Below, in pieces: positions 41,338 through 55,700 of a stretch of 64,000 bases of DNA (positions are counted from its first letter, which is position 1; each line of letters begins with the position of its first letter). Where the stretch lies: NCBI RefSeq assembly GCF_014851395.1, contig NW_024041373.1, positions 22,328,750 through 22,392,749 on the forward strand, written 5' to 3'. Source of the DNA: Micropterus salmoides (Eukaryota; Chordata; Actinopteri; Centrarchiformes; Centrarchidae). Below the pieces are notes generated by a model that was not told the DNA's origin, ran no database searches, and was given only the letters and a program-made list of their open reading frames with translations. A program made the position numbers and the translations under genes.

Positions 41338-43914
41338 TAATCAAATAAATTATGTATTATTATTATAGGTTAAGATACGACTTCATTGATCCACGGGTGA
41401 AATTCATGTGCTACCCAGCAGTATATAAAATGATAAAAATCCACCTTTGTCAGCTGCAACATTAAAGTAATGGACACAATTATGAATCAATACTCCAATA
41501 ATATACTTTTAAAAAAAATTTATTTATTAACCGTTCCACATATTGACATACTTCCTGGTACTTTCAATATATTTTGATCCAAAAACCTTTGTACTTTAAG
41601 TAAAATTTTGAATGCAGGACGTTTTACAGTTTTAAGAGAAGAATTCTATGCTGTGGAATTGAACTTAGATCGGAGTACTTCTTCCACCACTTTTATCATT
41701 CCTCCTGTTCATACTGGCCATTAAAAGATCCCTTCCCTAAGGCTTCCGATTGAGATGTGGGACCAAATCCACATTGCTTGTCATTTACAGCGTTTTTAGT
41801 ATAAAGAAAGAAAGGTAATTCTGTACTAGAAAGACCACTCTTCTTACTTGATTTGTCTAACTGCTGAAGGCTAATAATTAAATCAGATAAACTTTTGAAT
41901 ATTTTTATTTAGCATTTTACCACAAAACAAGGACCTTGGCTTTTGTCACCCATCACTTATACATAAAGCTCTGCCTAAGTTCGAACTAGGAACACTAGCT
42001 TTATACTTTATGCTCAGCAGAGTCAATCACTTGGTTTCTATCATACTTTAAATCTGTTCTCTCCTGCTGTCAGCTGTCATTTCAGTAACTCGCTGTAACC
42101 CTCCTCTACCCCATCCACCTCTTGCTCATTAGATCCAGGCCCAGTTCAAGCTCATCATAAGTTCCTCAGCATTTTCTTCATCACCACTGGTGTCTATACT
42201 CAATCTGGGGATTTCGATACCTCTATGGCTTCATTACCCCTCATTAAATACCACGTCACCATGATGTGGTCTAATCGCCAAAGACTTTTCACATCCTCAA
42301 ATTCATTCATTGCTCATCAATAAATTGTTGTTCACTCAGTCAAGTCCCTCCTGATTGAAACGAAGCACATTAGGAAGGAGTCTTTTAAAGGCTGGTATGA
42401 ACAGGAGGAATGATTAGAGGAAGTAAAACTTGTTTCAGTGTACATATGGGCACCTGATTGTTTTAAGACAGACTTGGAAATTTGTTTTCCTATTCTTTAA
42501 TAGGTGTAAACTTATTTAAATTTTGTAAAATGCTCACTACATGTTGTAAAACATGACAACATGGTCTTTGGCATCTCCTAGCGGTTACTGTCAGTACTAC
42601 AGTTGCACCAGATTGACAGATGGAATAATATAGATAGATAGATATGACTGTAAAAATTGGTCTGTGTGAATGGAAAGCTAACATTTGTTGTGCAAGATGG
42701 ATAGCCTTAGTTTTTAATTAATAAATACATTAAAAAATTGTCATTTATTTTCCTGAGTTGAGCTGGTGAAATATGAATATACTGGTAAATACAACATACT
42801 GTTTATAACAAGTGTAAAATCATCAAAGGGATGTTGAATGAATTTAACGTTATTCCAGTGTTGTAGATGTTCTTTAAACATGTAAAACAAAACTTCAAAA
42901 AAATTTTTGGTTGCTTGTAGTTGTCTTTAAACAGATACATATTTCAATTACACAGTACCTCTGAAAGTTCATAAATGATAGCATTAAATTATCACCCAGC
43001 CACATACATAATTTGATCAACCACAGTACTGGGTGTTTTGATAAATGCAAACATCACAAAGAGATTTATTATAAATTGTAACATGAGAGAAACAGACACC
43101 AATATTGAAATGCTATTTTTATTATTAAACTTTTCCAATAATAAAACTATGAAGAACAACTATCCACACAAACACGTGATAGTTTTAATGAATGTTTATT
43201 AACTGTATGGTCATGCAAAAAATCCAGCATCCAATTGAAACTCAGAGTATAGACACATGTAGCCCCTTTTTAGTACAAGGTTACACTGCAATAACTTTAC
43301 TTACATACAAGCTAAGGTTTTTGCTAATCTTTTATGCATTTTAATGTGAGATAACATCAATTGATTTCGATATCTCAGACTGAGCCATTTCATAACCTCA
43401 AGGATGCAATTAACATAGAATTTCATTGCTTTATCAAGTAAACAGTGAAAAATTACCAGAAAGTAGACATGCATATTTCTTCCATTTGTAAAACTGCATA
43501 TATAGTCTTGCTGTTTAATATTGTGGTTCTTAAATATCCATTTTCAACAATTGTTTTAAGCATTTCAAGGATCTTTTCTTCCCCTCAGTTCAGCCAGGTA
43601 CTGTTTTAATCTAACATTGGACATTTGCCAAAGTATTTTGATATTTTAAAACAAATTTTAAAATTAAGATGAAGCAAAATGACAGACAGCAAGCTACTTC
43701 TTGTAGGTAGTTGGTGCGCTTAGCCCAAAATTATTCTTTGTAAAGTTTATATTTGGTCGTATCCTATATACATAACTGTGAAAATATACACAATATAAAA
43801 ATTATGTCATGTAAAAATGCTATTACATTACAATGAATCCTAATGACACTTCAGCTGAAACAGGGAGACCACTCTTTAGTACTGCTATGGAAGCAAAGAC
43901 AGGCCGTACAGTTT
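41338..43914. other. intergenic, AT-rich
   Basis: No gene or recognised repeat. It separates the Tc1-like element from the presumed end of camk2g. Confidence 0.55.
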
Positions 43915-46023
43915 TTATTTTATTAGCAAATTAATACTTAATTGTGACAATTGCTGCAGAATGTTAATGTTGAAATGTAAATACCACTGAATTTATAGCA
44001 GTAAAATACTTCAGAATCTTATGTAGTTTAAATTGAAAACACTTACAGGTGGACCAGCTCACCACTAACTTGTGACGTGTGAGGAGTGTCCATGAATAGA
44101 TTCTACCTCATTTTAAGGTATGAGTGGGCTCACTGCACCAGCTGCCTATTAAGACTGAGTAGATTCAGAATAGACAGATTTTGACTTGTCATAGCAGGAA
44201 AAGCACAGCTGTAACATGAATGATGCGTCTGTTCCAGAAAGAACCACCAGGACCCTGGAACTGGCAAAACTGAATGGGTTGCAGCCACCTGTGCTTTTAC
44301 TGCTACAACATGTCAAAATGTCTGCTGTGAAGGTCTACTTTGGCTTCATAAGAATCGAAAATGCAAATCTGAAGTTGATCCAACTGTTTAAATACTTTGG
44401 CAAAATCATCCAATGCGACTGGCTGTTCCCTCAGATCAGTTTCCATTCTTTCAGAAAACCTGTTAAGTTTAACTGCATCTTGCTGCTCTAAACATTCCCA
44501 TGACTGTGTGGAAATTTACACACACACACACACAACGAAAGAAAGCATTTTGTCAGATTGGTGGCATCAACAGACAACTGGGCCAGAGCCCACAGCACAG
44601 ACAGAACTACTTAGAGCCATAAAAAACATCACATAGTTTCAGTACTGGTTTTACAACGCGTTGTTGTCATGGTGCAAAAATGTGTGCGTGTAGGGGGTGA
44701 GGAAGGGCACAATTTTCATGGCATGTCAGATATGTCACAACACTCAAAGTAGCATGGGCAGTTGATACAGTAGGGTGAGTCTCACGTATGATTCACAGCG
44801 TTGTTTGTTTTTTTTTTTAAAAATATGCTGTGTCAGTGTACATACAAAGACATGATATGCAATGATTTGAAGCATCATCGTGGTTTCAGCTTTAAGGTGA
44901 CCACCAGCTACAGCATGAGTTACTATGGAGCAGCGTAGCAGAGACGGGACAGCCTCAACCCTCTGCTGGTCACTCACTCAAAGTTTCTACAACACTAGTG
45001 GAAAAAACAGTGCTGCAAAGTTTAACCACTGACAGAGATATGTTTTGACTTCTTTAAAGGGAGAATCTTTGATCTCATGAGCTTATATTTTGGTGAATTC
45101 CAATATATTTAGCCACAGGTGTGCATTTAATATTTTTGTCTCAAGATTTCAAAATTCAGGGTGTGTTTGTGAGTGTGAGGGGACAGTAAAAAAGGGGTGT
45201 GGCAGTCTCAGCCGCAATTCATTTCAACATGTTTCTTTTTTCATAGTTCTGGCTAAAACAACTGAAAAATATCAACATCAAAACACTAAATTACTACATT
45301 TACAACTGTGACAAAAGGGACAAATCCATTGATTGCCTTCAGCAAAGGTCCCACAGCCTTCAAGCAAGCGTAGCCCTCGTCTAATCATGTCTTTGTCTTG
45401 TCCAATCCCTCGGCTGCATTCCCTTTTAACATGCTTTTTATAGTGCCAGGACTTCACACAGAAGTACAGCAAGCCAAGACGGACAACATACAAACTTTTT
45501 AAGAACACAATCAGAACAAGAGACAGGCAATAGGGTGACATCATCATCATCACCACACGGCATGGTGCTACTAAGACATTAATGGGGCTGGTTAGTGAAG
45601 GTCACAACAGTAACGAATGTGGAGAGTGTAAGAGGCAGGAATGATGGAAGTAGAGGGGCCGAGGTAGGGTGAAAGGAAAGGATTTTGGCGAGCGTAACCT
45701 GAAGTTGCAGAAAGGTTCACTCCCTCAGAAGAGCGAGCACAACAGCATCAAGTCTTAAGTGTCTGTGCAAAAACAGTACAGGCCATTAAATAGTTCAAAT
45801 AATTCATGCTTCACATCAAAAAATACACAAACAGATATAAGACAATTTAAAAAGTTGCTGTGAGTGTGAGTCCGTGCTTTCAGATTAGGTAATTCAGAGA
45901 TGCGAGGAGCTTTAGACATTGACTGATGGTGCCTCTTAGTGTTTGACTCAAAACACTGCAGGGCAGGCAGATGGAGGCCTTCTGCAACTTCAGGATGAGC
46001 TGGCTTGGATGTTGTGTCTAAAG
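43915..46023 (-). other. camk2g: probable camk2g 3' UTR exon
   Basis: Inference. Downstream of the donor at 49453 the best acceptor seen is a pyrimidine tract ending cttgag at 46024-46025, and an AATAAA on the - strand lies near 43917-43922. The interval has no coding potential, and the two dispersed repeats plus the foldback element between 46.0 and 49.4 kb would all fall in the intron. Exact ends are uncertain. Confidence 0.35.
43917..43922 (-). terminator. candidate polyadenylation signal (camk2g)
   Basis: AATAAA on the - strand (tttatt on +), about 2.1 kb below the proposed 3' UTR acceptor. Other candidates occur near 43063 and 43125. Confidence 0.3.
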
Positions 46024-46521
46024 CTCAAGAGAGAAAGAGATTCAGCCCTAAAGACTGAAACAAATGGACCTTGAGTGTGTATGTGTTTACACCTCCGGAC
46101 CTTAAATCTGAAATAACACAACACCCACTCATGCTCAACTCCCCTCCCTACACCTAAATAATTTTCTCCTACATAAATATCTATTTATACACAATCCTAT
46201 TAAATAAAATCCACCTTTTTATTAAAAAGTATAATTTTTCAACACAATACTTTAAAATACATTATTCAGGAGATAAAAACAGCTTAACACAATACAAAAA
46301 GACAATAAAAATAAAAAGGTCCCTTTGCTTTTAAAAGATTGTGTACAGATGTTTGAACCCAACACATAAAATGGGTGTTAAATTCTGATATTAAGTAAAT
46401 ATTAGTTGCTCACATTCCCATACACCCCACTCATATAACTGACAAAAACAACTTCTACTAAAGTAGATGTTCTGCTGCTCTGAAGACAAAACAAAAAATA
46501 ATCACATTTTCCCTCATTTTA

Positions 46522-46529
<8 letters not shown>

Positions 46530-46589
<60 letters not shown>
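46530..46589. repeat. (AT)n microsatellite, about 30 units
   Basis: Uninterrupted AT repeat followed by a T tract, in the proposed camk2g 3' UTR intron. Confidence 0.97.
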
Positions 46590-46596
<7 letters not shown>

Positions 46597-47062
46597 TTTT
46601 TTTTTTTTTTTAACATGTTAATACTTTTGGAGACAGCAGACAAAACACACAAAGGGAAATAAAGGCCATGGGAGAAAAGGACCAGGACAGCGTCACCCCC
46701 GTGTCTCCACCAGAAGCATGCACCATCTGCAAGAAGGGGTGACATCAGGCAGGCCCCAACCTCATCTAGCTAGGGTTGGACTGGATTGGTGTTGGTCGGT
46801 CATTCAGTCAAGCTTTTGAAATATGGTTGTGTTTTTTTCTTGTTTTGTTTTTTTAAATTTATAATGTATAATTTCCCCCACTTTTGTGTTTTCATAACTT
46901 TCCAAGCAGACTCTTTCCTGGCCAGGATCCAGGCACCAATCCGACCATGGAGATTAAATGCTCCAATCAGCTTTAGAGTTCAGGCAAAGCTGCAGAAGGA
47001 AGAATCAAAAGGTTAGTGTGCAAATGTCTTTAAGGGGTTGTTCACCTAATTTACAAAAAAAT

Positions 47063-48181
47063 TAGGGATGGGCAAGTTAAGCCGTTTTCGCGTTAATGCA
47101 TTAATTAATGCTAACAATTATATTACCTCACGCAGTTTTTATTATTTTAGCAAAGGAAAAACTCCCGTACACAGTCTAACTTGCAAAAAGAAATATTTTG
47201 ACAAAATTTCGGTACACCTACACTACACCACATACATAGTGAGAAGCCATCTTTTGTAGGAGGTGACTTATTTGTCTACACCAATCACCTACTTCCTCAT
47301 AAAATAAGGCAGCCATTGCAAAACATTCATTCATATTTCCATGAGATGAATGTAGATTTCTGTATACTGTATGTACATCAAAACAATCTTAAAATGCACT
47401 CAAAAATAGACACTCGCAAATCTTACTGATGCCTTATATATCAATAGACAAATAACTTAATAGCAAATAAACATAACACTAGAGGAAAAAACCTAATACA
47501 TATGACATATGACCCAAAAAACAATAATCTACTAATACTTCAATAATGTAACTGTAAACTAACATTGAAATTTATAAAATTTCTAGAACAAGAGGAAAAA
47601 TCACTATAAATGTTAAAATCTTCACATTACTATATACGTCCAACAAATACCTTGTTGCAGTGCATACATATATAAATATACACAATCAACAGGACACAAT
47701 CTTTAATGGTCCAGATCATATGTGTGCATATTCATACATCAAAATCAAAAATGTTTCTGCTGATACCTGTTCAGGAAAAAAAAAAAAAAAAATCAAGAGC
47801 ACAGGTTTATATATGTTGCTCAGAAGGTGCCTGTATGATGTTATGATCGTGGCTCTGGACTCTAACGTGTTTTAACAAGCTAGATAAAAGGTAATGCCCT
47901 GGCAGTGGCAAATATCTTTGGTGATATATTTCATTTGATTACATTAATGTTTAAATTGAGATTTACAAGAAATATTTTATTGCTACTGTGTAAAGGGAAT
48001 ACTGCTGGTAAAAAAAACAACTGATTTGTTTAAAATGTTTGCAAACCACGTTATTGCACTTTTGTGTATATAGCAGTACATTTAAATTATAAACTATACT
48101 CTACTTTAGAATTCATTATTCAATTTTGTGCATAACTATGCGATTAATCATGATTTTTATTTTAATCGTTGCCCAGCACTA
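47063..48181. mobile_element. probable non-autonomous hAT-like element, about 1.1 kb
   Basis: Inverted ends TAGGGATGGGC and GCCCAGCACTA flanked by A-rich 8-mers (aaaaaaat / aaaaaata). The low-complexity flanks make the target duplication weak evidence. The interior is AT-rich and non-coding. Confidence 0.55.
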
Positions 48182-48200
48182 AAAAAATAAATAAATCCTT

Positions 48201-48568
48201 ACTTAGCCCTAGTGGTATCTAGCTATGCAGATAGTTTGTTGAGGTTTTGAGATATCTGGCTAAGATTTCTACCTTCACACCAAATAAGTTGAGGTAAAGG
48301 GAATATTGTTTGTGCTTAACAAAAATTACATTGCTGTTCCATGCTGTTTTTGTGAAAGTTTCATTCCAAAATGAAGAATTTCACACCACAGGGCTTCAGG
48401 CCCTGCTGTTGGATATTGGCAGGGGGATGGTTTGACAATCCTTTCATAACTGTGAGCACCACAAAATAAATTCCATTGTACTGACGCGGTGGTGGAAGTC
48501 TCAGATACAGATATCTCAAAACCTTAGCAGAAACTTTCTGCATGGCTTGATTACCACTAGGGCTAAGT
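48201..48568. mobile_element. foldback MITE, 368 bp
   Basis: Terminal inverted repeats ACTTAGCCCTAGTGGTA at the left and its complement at 48552-48568. A second inner pair, GTTTTGAGATATCTG and its complement, lies at 48244-48258 and 48510-48524. Non-coding. It follows the hAT-like element after 19 bp. Confidence 0.8.
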
Positions 48569-48729
48569 GAGAAATGTGTTTCTTGTAATTTGGCTGAACG
48601 GGCCCTTTAATGCTGAATTAATCAACCTTTGTTTGTTTTGTTTTTTTACATTGAAGTATTACTTCGACAATTTGGAAAATATTTATGTGTTATGTATGGT
48701 TAGGATGTGGTTAGCTCAGCTTAACATAA

Positions 48730-49170
48730 AGACTGTACGCCTGACAATACAGCTAGCCTGACTGTCTTGAATTCAAAAACACACTTACCAGCACCTCTAA
48801 ATCTCACAATTTAACATGTTCTATCTTGTTTTTTTGCTCTGTACATAAAAATATAAAAAATAAATAAATAAATAGATTTTACGGGGAGTTACGTGTTGTA
48901 ACTACTTGGGTGACTTCCCACAGTTCTTTAGTGACAGTGAGTTTGCCACGTGTGGCACAGAAGTGCCCCTCCCAAATAATTGTTTCTGTCTGTGTTTGAA
49001 GGTAGGCATATTTTTTCCCCTGACAGGCTGCTTCCCCTCACTTCTAGTCTTTATGCTAAGCTAGGCTAATAACGTCCAGAATCAAGCTCCATATTAATCG
49101 CACAGACGTGGCAGCAGTTTTGGAGCCTCTCATCTAACTTGTCTGTAGCGAAATGTTGAACTATTTAAAA
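48730..49170. repeat. dispersed teleost repeat, copy A
   Basis: Shares blocks in the opposite orientation with 57845-58345: CAGCACCTCTAAA, TATGCTAAGCTA, a TTTTACGGGG / GTTGTGG area and CTCATCTAACT. It looks like an old non-coding interspersed repeat; class not established. Confidence 0.5.
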
Positions 49171-49453
49171 CAGTAAATTAATAGTAAATAGTGAATCCAG
49201 GAAACTTACAAGCCTAAATCCTAAGTTTCTTTCAAATAATTTCCAGAAAGGAGATTTATCTATTCATTACAGATTGCCAGCATTCACTGTTTACTTAAGC
49301 ATCTTTTCAATTTACTGGAGACACGGATATTTGCCTCAGAGACTAGCCCACCTAAGAGGGAGGAGGGGGAGATTTACAACAAACTCTGCTGACTCAAGGC
49401 TTCTGTTACTGCACGCTTCAGACTGTTGTAATAGTGAAGTGTTCTCACCTTAC

Positions 49454-49705
49454 CTGGGCCTGGGTTGTCAGTTCACTGCAAGGGTGCAGCTGGTGCCCCT
49501 GAGCAGTGGAAGTGCACATTGAGCCACTTAGCATCGCGGCGATGCCATACACGCGTCTCCTCTGACTGGCAGGAGCGCGGCCGGCCCTGGCTGTCCATGT
49601 ACTGCGTCAGGCGGATGTAGGCGATGCAGGCGGCCTCCTCGCCGATCAGATGGACGTGGGGGTTGAGGATGGTGGTGTGCACTGGCTTGCTGTTTTTACT
49701 CAGCA
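49454..49705 (-). CDS. camk2g: camk2g last coding exon
   Basis: Coding 49473-49705: LLSKNSKPVHTTILNPHVH, GEEAACIAYIRLTQYMDS, QSEETRVWHRRDAKWLNVHF and SGAPAAPLQ, then TGA at 49473-49475. HRRDGKW is usual in the family; here Gly is replaced by Ala. The exon continues 19 nt past the stop to CAG|gtaagg (donor 49453-49452), predicting a 3' UTR intron too close to the stop to trigger nonsense-mediated decay. Confidence 0.95.
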
Positions 49706-52700
49706 CTGTAGGGATGGAAATGTGCATTTTCAGCTGTTTGTAAATGGACTTGTCAGGTGTCAAAGTATAGCTGATTTGAGAGCATTTAGACATTAGACAG
49801 CTTCTATAGGCAACACATGTTGGCAGCTTCAAACAGCAAGAGGCGCTCACTGTTAGATAACTGAATTTCACATTGACATTAAATGCATTTGAATAAATGG
49901 ACACATTAAAGTTGTCTCGCTTATCATTCTACAGATATTTCCCCCAAAATTCAGCATGACATTAGCTGTGTTTTGGAAACTCTGGAATCTCTACTTGAAC
50001 CTTTAAAGTTTTGTTTGGACAGGTAGAGACGCACTACAGATTTTAAGAGGTTAATACCACCACCACTCTGATACCTTTTTATACCAAAGATTTCCGAATG
50101 GATGAAAGGACAGCTGCAATACGATCTGCAACAGTTTTAATAGCCGATTAAGTCATTTTCTAAGCAAAAATGCCCCAAATTTACTGGGTCCAGCTTCTCA
50201 AACGTGAATATTTGCTGAGTTGTTGTTCTTGTTCTATAATAGCAAATTCAATACATCAAAGCAAGCTGTTTGAATATGTCAACTTGGGCTTTAGGAAATT
50301 TCCTCACTCCATAGGGCACCTTTAATTTGGGTAAAGCTGCTGTCTTGTTCAGGTGACACTGGGTACTCCTTTCCATAGCAGCACCGCTTTATAATTTGGT
50401 TTATTAATCTGTCTCTTCCCCAACCCCCAATAATGTCTTTTAGAATATACATTTTTTTAACTTTTATAAATACCCAATACTAATTTTAGACTGAGCTCGT
50501 GTCAACAAAGGCCTACTTTTGTGTGCCTGTAGATTTAAAAAGATCGATCAAGCACTACAGTAAATAGACTACAGAAGACTGAGTCACAAATAAATGAAAG
50601 CAACAATGAGCAACTTACAGTTCTCAAAGTAGAACTTGTGGAAGTCCATGCCCTCCACCAGGTTTCCAAGAGCCTCTGGCTCAAAAGAAGTCAGTCCAGG
50701 GTCACAGATTCTCCTGTTAGAGGAAAGCACAACCAGAAATAAACTTTAGCTTTAGAATTTATCCTGCGGTGAAGGAGGAGAAAGCTGTGATGAGATCAAG
50801 GTATGTGTTGAAGCCCAAACAAGCATTTTACCCAGCCTCAAACAAGGCACTTAAAAGATGACTTATACACAAAGAAGTTTAAGTTGCAAACGTACGTGTA
50901 AGCCTCGAAATCGCCATTGTTGATGGCTTCAATCAGCTGCTCTGTCATTTTTATTATCTCCTGTTTACGAGCTGAAAATGGAGAAAAAGAACGAAAGAAT
51001 GAGAGGGAAGACAAGCATGAGGTTAAACAGTCAGAAATCATTTGGAAGTTGAACAAACGCATACTGCTCCTCATGCTTTCCCTGAACCTACTGGAAACCT
51101 CTGAGATTTGAAATGAATTCACCACATGGGCACCGCCTCTGGTAAAACACAACAGTGTCCACTCTCAATGTTAAACACAGAATGAAAAGTATCTGATGTG
51201 TGTAACGCTCGGGAGTCCATGTGCCAAACAACTGAATTTTTTTCCCCACATTTGTTGGTTGCTTTGGGTGCTAAAGGATTTCTCAAATTTTTACCCATGT
51301 TTTAAATATTACAGTCTCAACAAAAACAAATCAGGTAATCTATAGTTCGGTCTTTGCAAAATTCGATTACATTTGTAGGTTTTTTGGGGGGGGGGTATTT
51401 CCATCATTCTGTTCAGTAAACCCTCTTTAACTAAACAAATTACTTGTGCAAACTACAAATTGGACGCTGCTCAGATTGCTGCTCAAATTTTTAAAATGTC
51501 ATAGCTCAAAATATGCCCTAATAACTGCTTGAGAGAAGCATTAAAATACAAATACTTCAACTAAGACACTTGAAAAATCTTTTACTGTGCACACACAGAC
51601 CCACTCCAAGGTACTCCACTGCACTTCTTTGGGAGAAGGCAAATCATTACTGAAATTCCACAGAAATGCAGAGATTGAGAAATGTATATTAGAAAAACAT
51701 CAAACCAGAAAAGCACAAACTGCATGCAAACACTCTGAACATCAGTTTTAGCTGAGAATAAACCAGCAGAGATGAACGCAAGGGTTTTGTTCACTTTTTA
51801 ACGAACATGCAGCTGCTGAGCCAGAAAAGCCAGCTAGCAAATCCCCAACATGTGTTCATAGAGTCAGTTTATTTCCTCAAACCTTCTGCCATCAAGCAGC
51901 ACAGAGTTGACAGACTATATGAACACTGCTTCTGGGTGCCAGTAGATGGCAGCACAGGAGGGCAGAGGGGTACAAGTGTGGTAAGTGTGGAAGGGAAGAG
52001 ATTAAATTTTTCTTTTAGTCTTATTTATGTGGCACCTTTTTAATGCCAAAATGTCTGGTTTTGCTTGTAGGGTAGATTTTCTTTTTTGTTGGACAGGAAA
52101 GGTCAGGACACAAAGGCCAGAGCTGAGAGCTGAATCAGGTAAACTGCTGCTGACTTACAGGATGGTGGTAGACAGTGAGGAGACAGCGTCTGGATCTGCT
52201 CCTCAATAGTGCTGCACTGGCTTATCACTGCACTGTCTGTACTAGTAGACTCACGGGCAGCCACTGCCCCCATCCCAAAACAAACACACAAATAAAAACA
52301 GATGCACAGTGACTGGGAGCCTGAGAGGATGTTTCTACAATATAATACGAACTCAATTGAAGCGGATCTATCAATACATTTTAAATTAATCAGTTGTTTA
52401 GTCTGTAAATTTCTACAGAAAATTGTAACAAAAAACACTACAGCTGCAACACTTGAACAATGAATCAATCATTAGTCAGTCGATAGAAAATTAATCTGCA
52501 ACTATTTTGATCATAGATTAATAATTTAAGTAATTTTTTAAGCACAAAAGCCAAATATGTGATATTACCAGCTTTCCAAATGTGAAGATTTGCTGCTTCT
52601 TTGTCATATTATAGACAAAATGACTAATTGAGGAACTAATAGTTATCTGCAGCCCTAAAAGTTCCCACAGCCCAGAACTGACCAATATCCCCAAACTATT

Positions 52701-55700
52701 CAAAGTTAATTCACATAAAAACAAAGGAACATTATCTTTACATTTGACAAGAGTTGAGATTTGATTTTTCAAATGGTTGTTGATTCATTTTCCATCCATC
52801 AACTATTCAATTAATTGACATATTTAAACACTACAGTATAAATCACAACACACCACCAGAAAATAAGGATCTGTACAAGCCGCTGTAGCCAAACCTTGCA
52901 GGTGACTTGTGCTCTAAAGTGGTAAAATTTCAGAAGCTTAATGCACAAGCAACAAGTCCTACTCATTAACTAACTTGTATGGTGAAACCCATTTTTACTC
53001 CCACACTACTTTCAAATGAAGCTACATCTGCACATTGCTGGTGCAACAGGCAGCAGAATTGTTGTTATGCAGTGTCAGAATGTGTGACATGCTGTTACTT
53101 TCTTCTTAATTAGAGGAGGAACACTCAGATGTTGTGCATGGAGGAGCTAGCCGTGTTTGAGTTTGTATTTCAAAGTAGACGAGACAAATTACGTGACATT
53201 AATTTAGCGGATGCTTTCATCCAAAGCAACTTTAAATAAGTGCATCCAACCTCAGAGAAAGACTGAAAAGAACAGGAACTACAGCCTCCATAATCCATTA
53301 TAAGATCGAGTGCTGGTAAACCCACAGAAAGCTGCCTTAAGTAACTGGATTACCTCTTTTCAGGGAAAGCTGCAAGTAGCAATGTCCTACTTCATTAACC
53401 TGAAAACACTAAGGGGTCCACCCTCAACCTGAAGACGATTAGTGTAATGCTGTCACACACTCACACACACCATCAATCAAAATGAGGCACAGGTACCTGC
53501 ATACTTTAGGCAACGGTAGGTGAATACAGGGATCCTGTATTTGAGCCTTTGCATATCTGGAGGTAAATGCTGTAAGAGCAGTGTGTATACCCTGACTAAA
53601 GGCTACTACGTGTTGAGCTTTTATGCAATTACAGCATTTTAAAAATAATTATAATTGTAAAAGTTTTTGTTTCTAAAAATATTAAACAATCCTGTTAAAT
53701 TGTGATGGGAGTGAAAATTGGTTGCTTTCCGTTGATTCTTCTCAGGTTGAATCCGTGGGAGGAGAGGGTTACAGTATTGATTGCGGTTTGTCACACTGGG
53801 TTTTTTATAGTCAGAAATGTGCAAATTATAAACATGGTGGCTTTACATACAAATACCTTTATCATCGGACTGTTTGATGGATGATTATTAAAATTACACA
53901 AAGCCTTTTCATGCTGCATTATTCGATACTTTTCAGCCACTTGGGGGCAGATAAACTCTGCTCTAAACAAGCTGAGAAAATGCATAAGTCTAAAATATCT
54001 CTTCACTAGGGATGGCAATGTTCAATTACTATTAATCGGCTGATCATTTTCTTGATTAGTCAATTTGTTGTTTTGTCGAAAAAATTACGGAAAATGCTCG
54101 TCACACTTTTCCACAGCCAAAGGTGATGTCTTGTTTTGTCCGATCAAAAGTCTAAAATGCTAAGGTATTCAAGAATTACAATTGAGGAGCTGGAACCTCA
54201 GTTATTTTTCGCATTTTCGCCTAAAACTGACAAGACTAATCTGTTAATTGCCACTTTCTGTCATCAAATAATAGTTTCAGCTCTACTTTTCAACCTACAA
54301 AATAACCTTATCCAACCTTAACCAAATGAATGTTTTAAAAAAGGTTTCATGTTTAAAAAAACACTAGTCACTTGAACATTTGCTGAATAGAATAATCAAT
54401 TTGGACAACTGAATTTCACTTTCTCTTAAAACTGATTAAGGATGATAATGAATTATAACCCAGTTCTACATAACAGAACCACATGTACACACACAACATA
54501 CACACAACTGACTTTTTGGAAAGGAGAGAATTTAAGACAACCAGAGCAAACTTTCCTCTGGAGCAAGTGATAACACGACACTACCGTGTTGTTAGTTTTT
54601 ACAGGACACGTATATGGAGACAACAGCAAAAGTATATTATTTGAGAGCGCTGTGCACAGTGTTTACATCATTACAACTGTTTGTCTTTCCTGTGAAGCTT
54701 AAAGGCATCTGTAATTTTTTTCAACTACTAAATTTACTGGCTCTCCAGGCATCCATGACCCTGACTGAAGTTCTTTGAGTTGACAGTTGCCTGAAACCTC
54801 TACCCAGCAGACATGCATTACCTCAAATATATTCATATATTATAATATGTCTATCTGATCTGGAGTTCAACAGAGGGACACAACCTGGACAACATTTAAA
54901 GTGAACAAAAACAGGCATGCAGAGTAGGTGAAAGTTGGACAAGTACCTTTCCTACCTTTCATCTCCTCCTCTTCTGTGTTATTACAGCTCTCTGTGGAGC
55001 CCTGTCAGACAGAGCGGAGACAAAGGAGGGACAAAAAAAGGAGGGACAAAAAAAAGGGGGGGGGGATAAAGATAAATAAAGAGAAAATAATGGATAAAGA
55101 GAGAAAAGAGAAATAGTAACAATAATGTTTTTTTATGTGTAAGTGAGATAGGGTTGCAAAACCTTTGACGCTTTAACCATACGGACACACAGACAACCTG
55201 ACAAGACAGATGGACGGGTGGACAACTCCCTCCCAGGAGCACAAACCAGCCAGGACAGCAGCACAGAGAGCCACACGCACCAGAGCAACAAAGTGTGTGT
55301 GCAATTTGAAACTGTGTGGCTAATTTTAACAGGAAGTGCATGTTAAGAGTGTAAAAGTCTTTGTAAGAGACTCAAATTAAAGACAATTGTGTTGGAATTT
55401 TAATTATCTAGTGATTCTAGGGCTGGACAGTATGGCCAAAAATGTTATCGCGATAAGAAGTTTCATATGTTTCAATATCGTTAATTATATATATTATTAT
55501 AAGTATCGTTATTTCTTTCAAGTTTAAAGGCGCATTTTTGCTCCAGAGTGAAAGTTGAAGAAACCTGATGGTTAATTGTGGTTTAAACTCTTCGTTATGG
55601 TCAACACTTGATGCCAAACAGTGGATCATTTCACAAATCTGAGGCAGAACATTCAAAACAATTATAAAATAAATAAAGTCTTTGTCAACAAATCCAAGTC

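Larger units (their letters stand above)
50972..54955 (-). other. camk2g intron, 4.0 kb
   Basis: Holds two degraded hAT-like MITEs and a common fish repeat fragment. No further exon recognised. Confidence 0.6.

Noticed and set aside
49274..49522. 82-codon + strand frame
   Set aside because: Overlaps the camk2g stop region in antisense; no homology.
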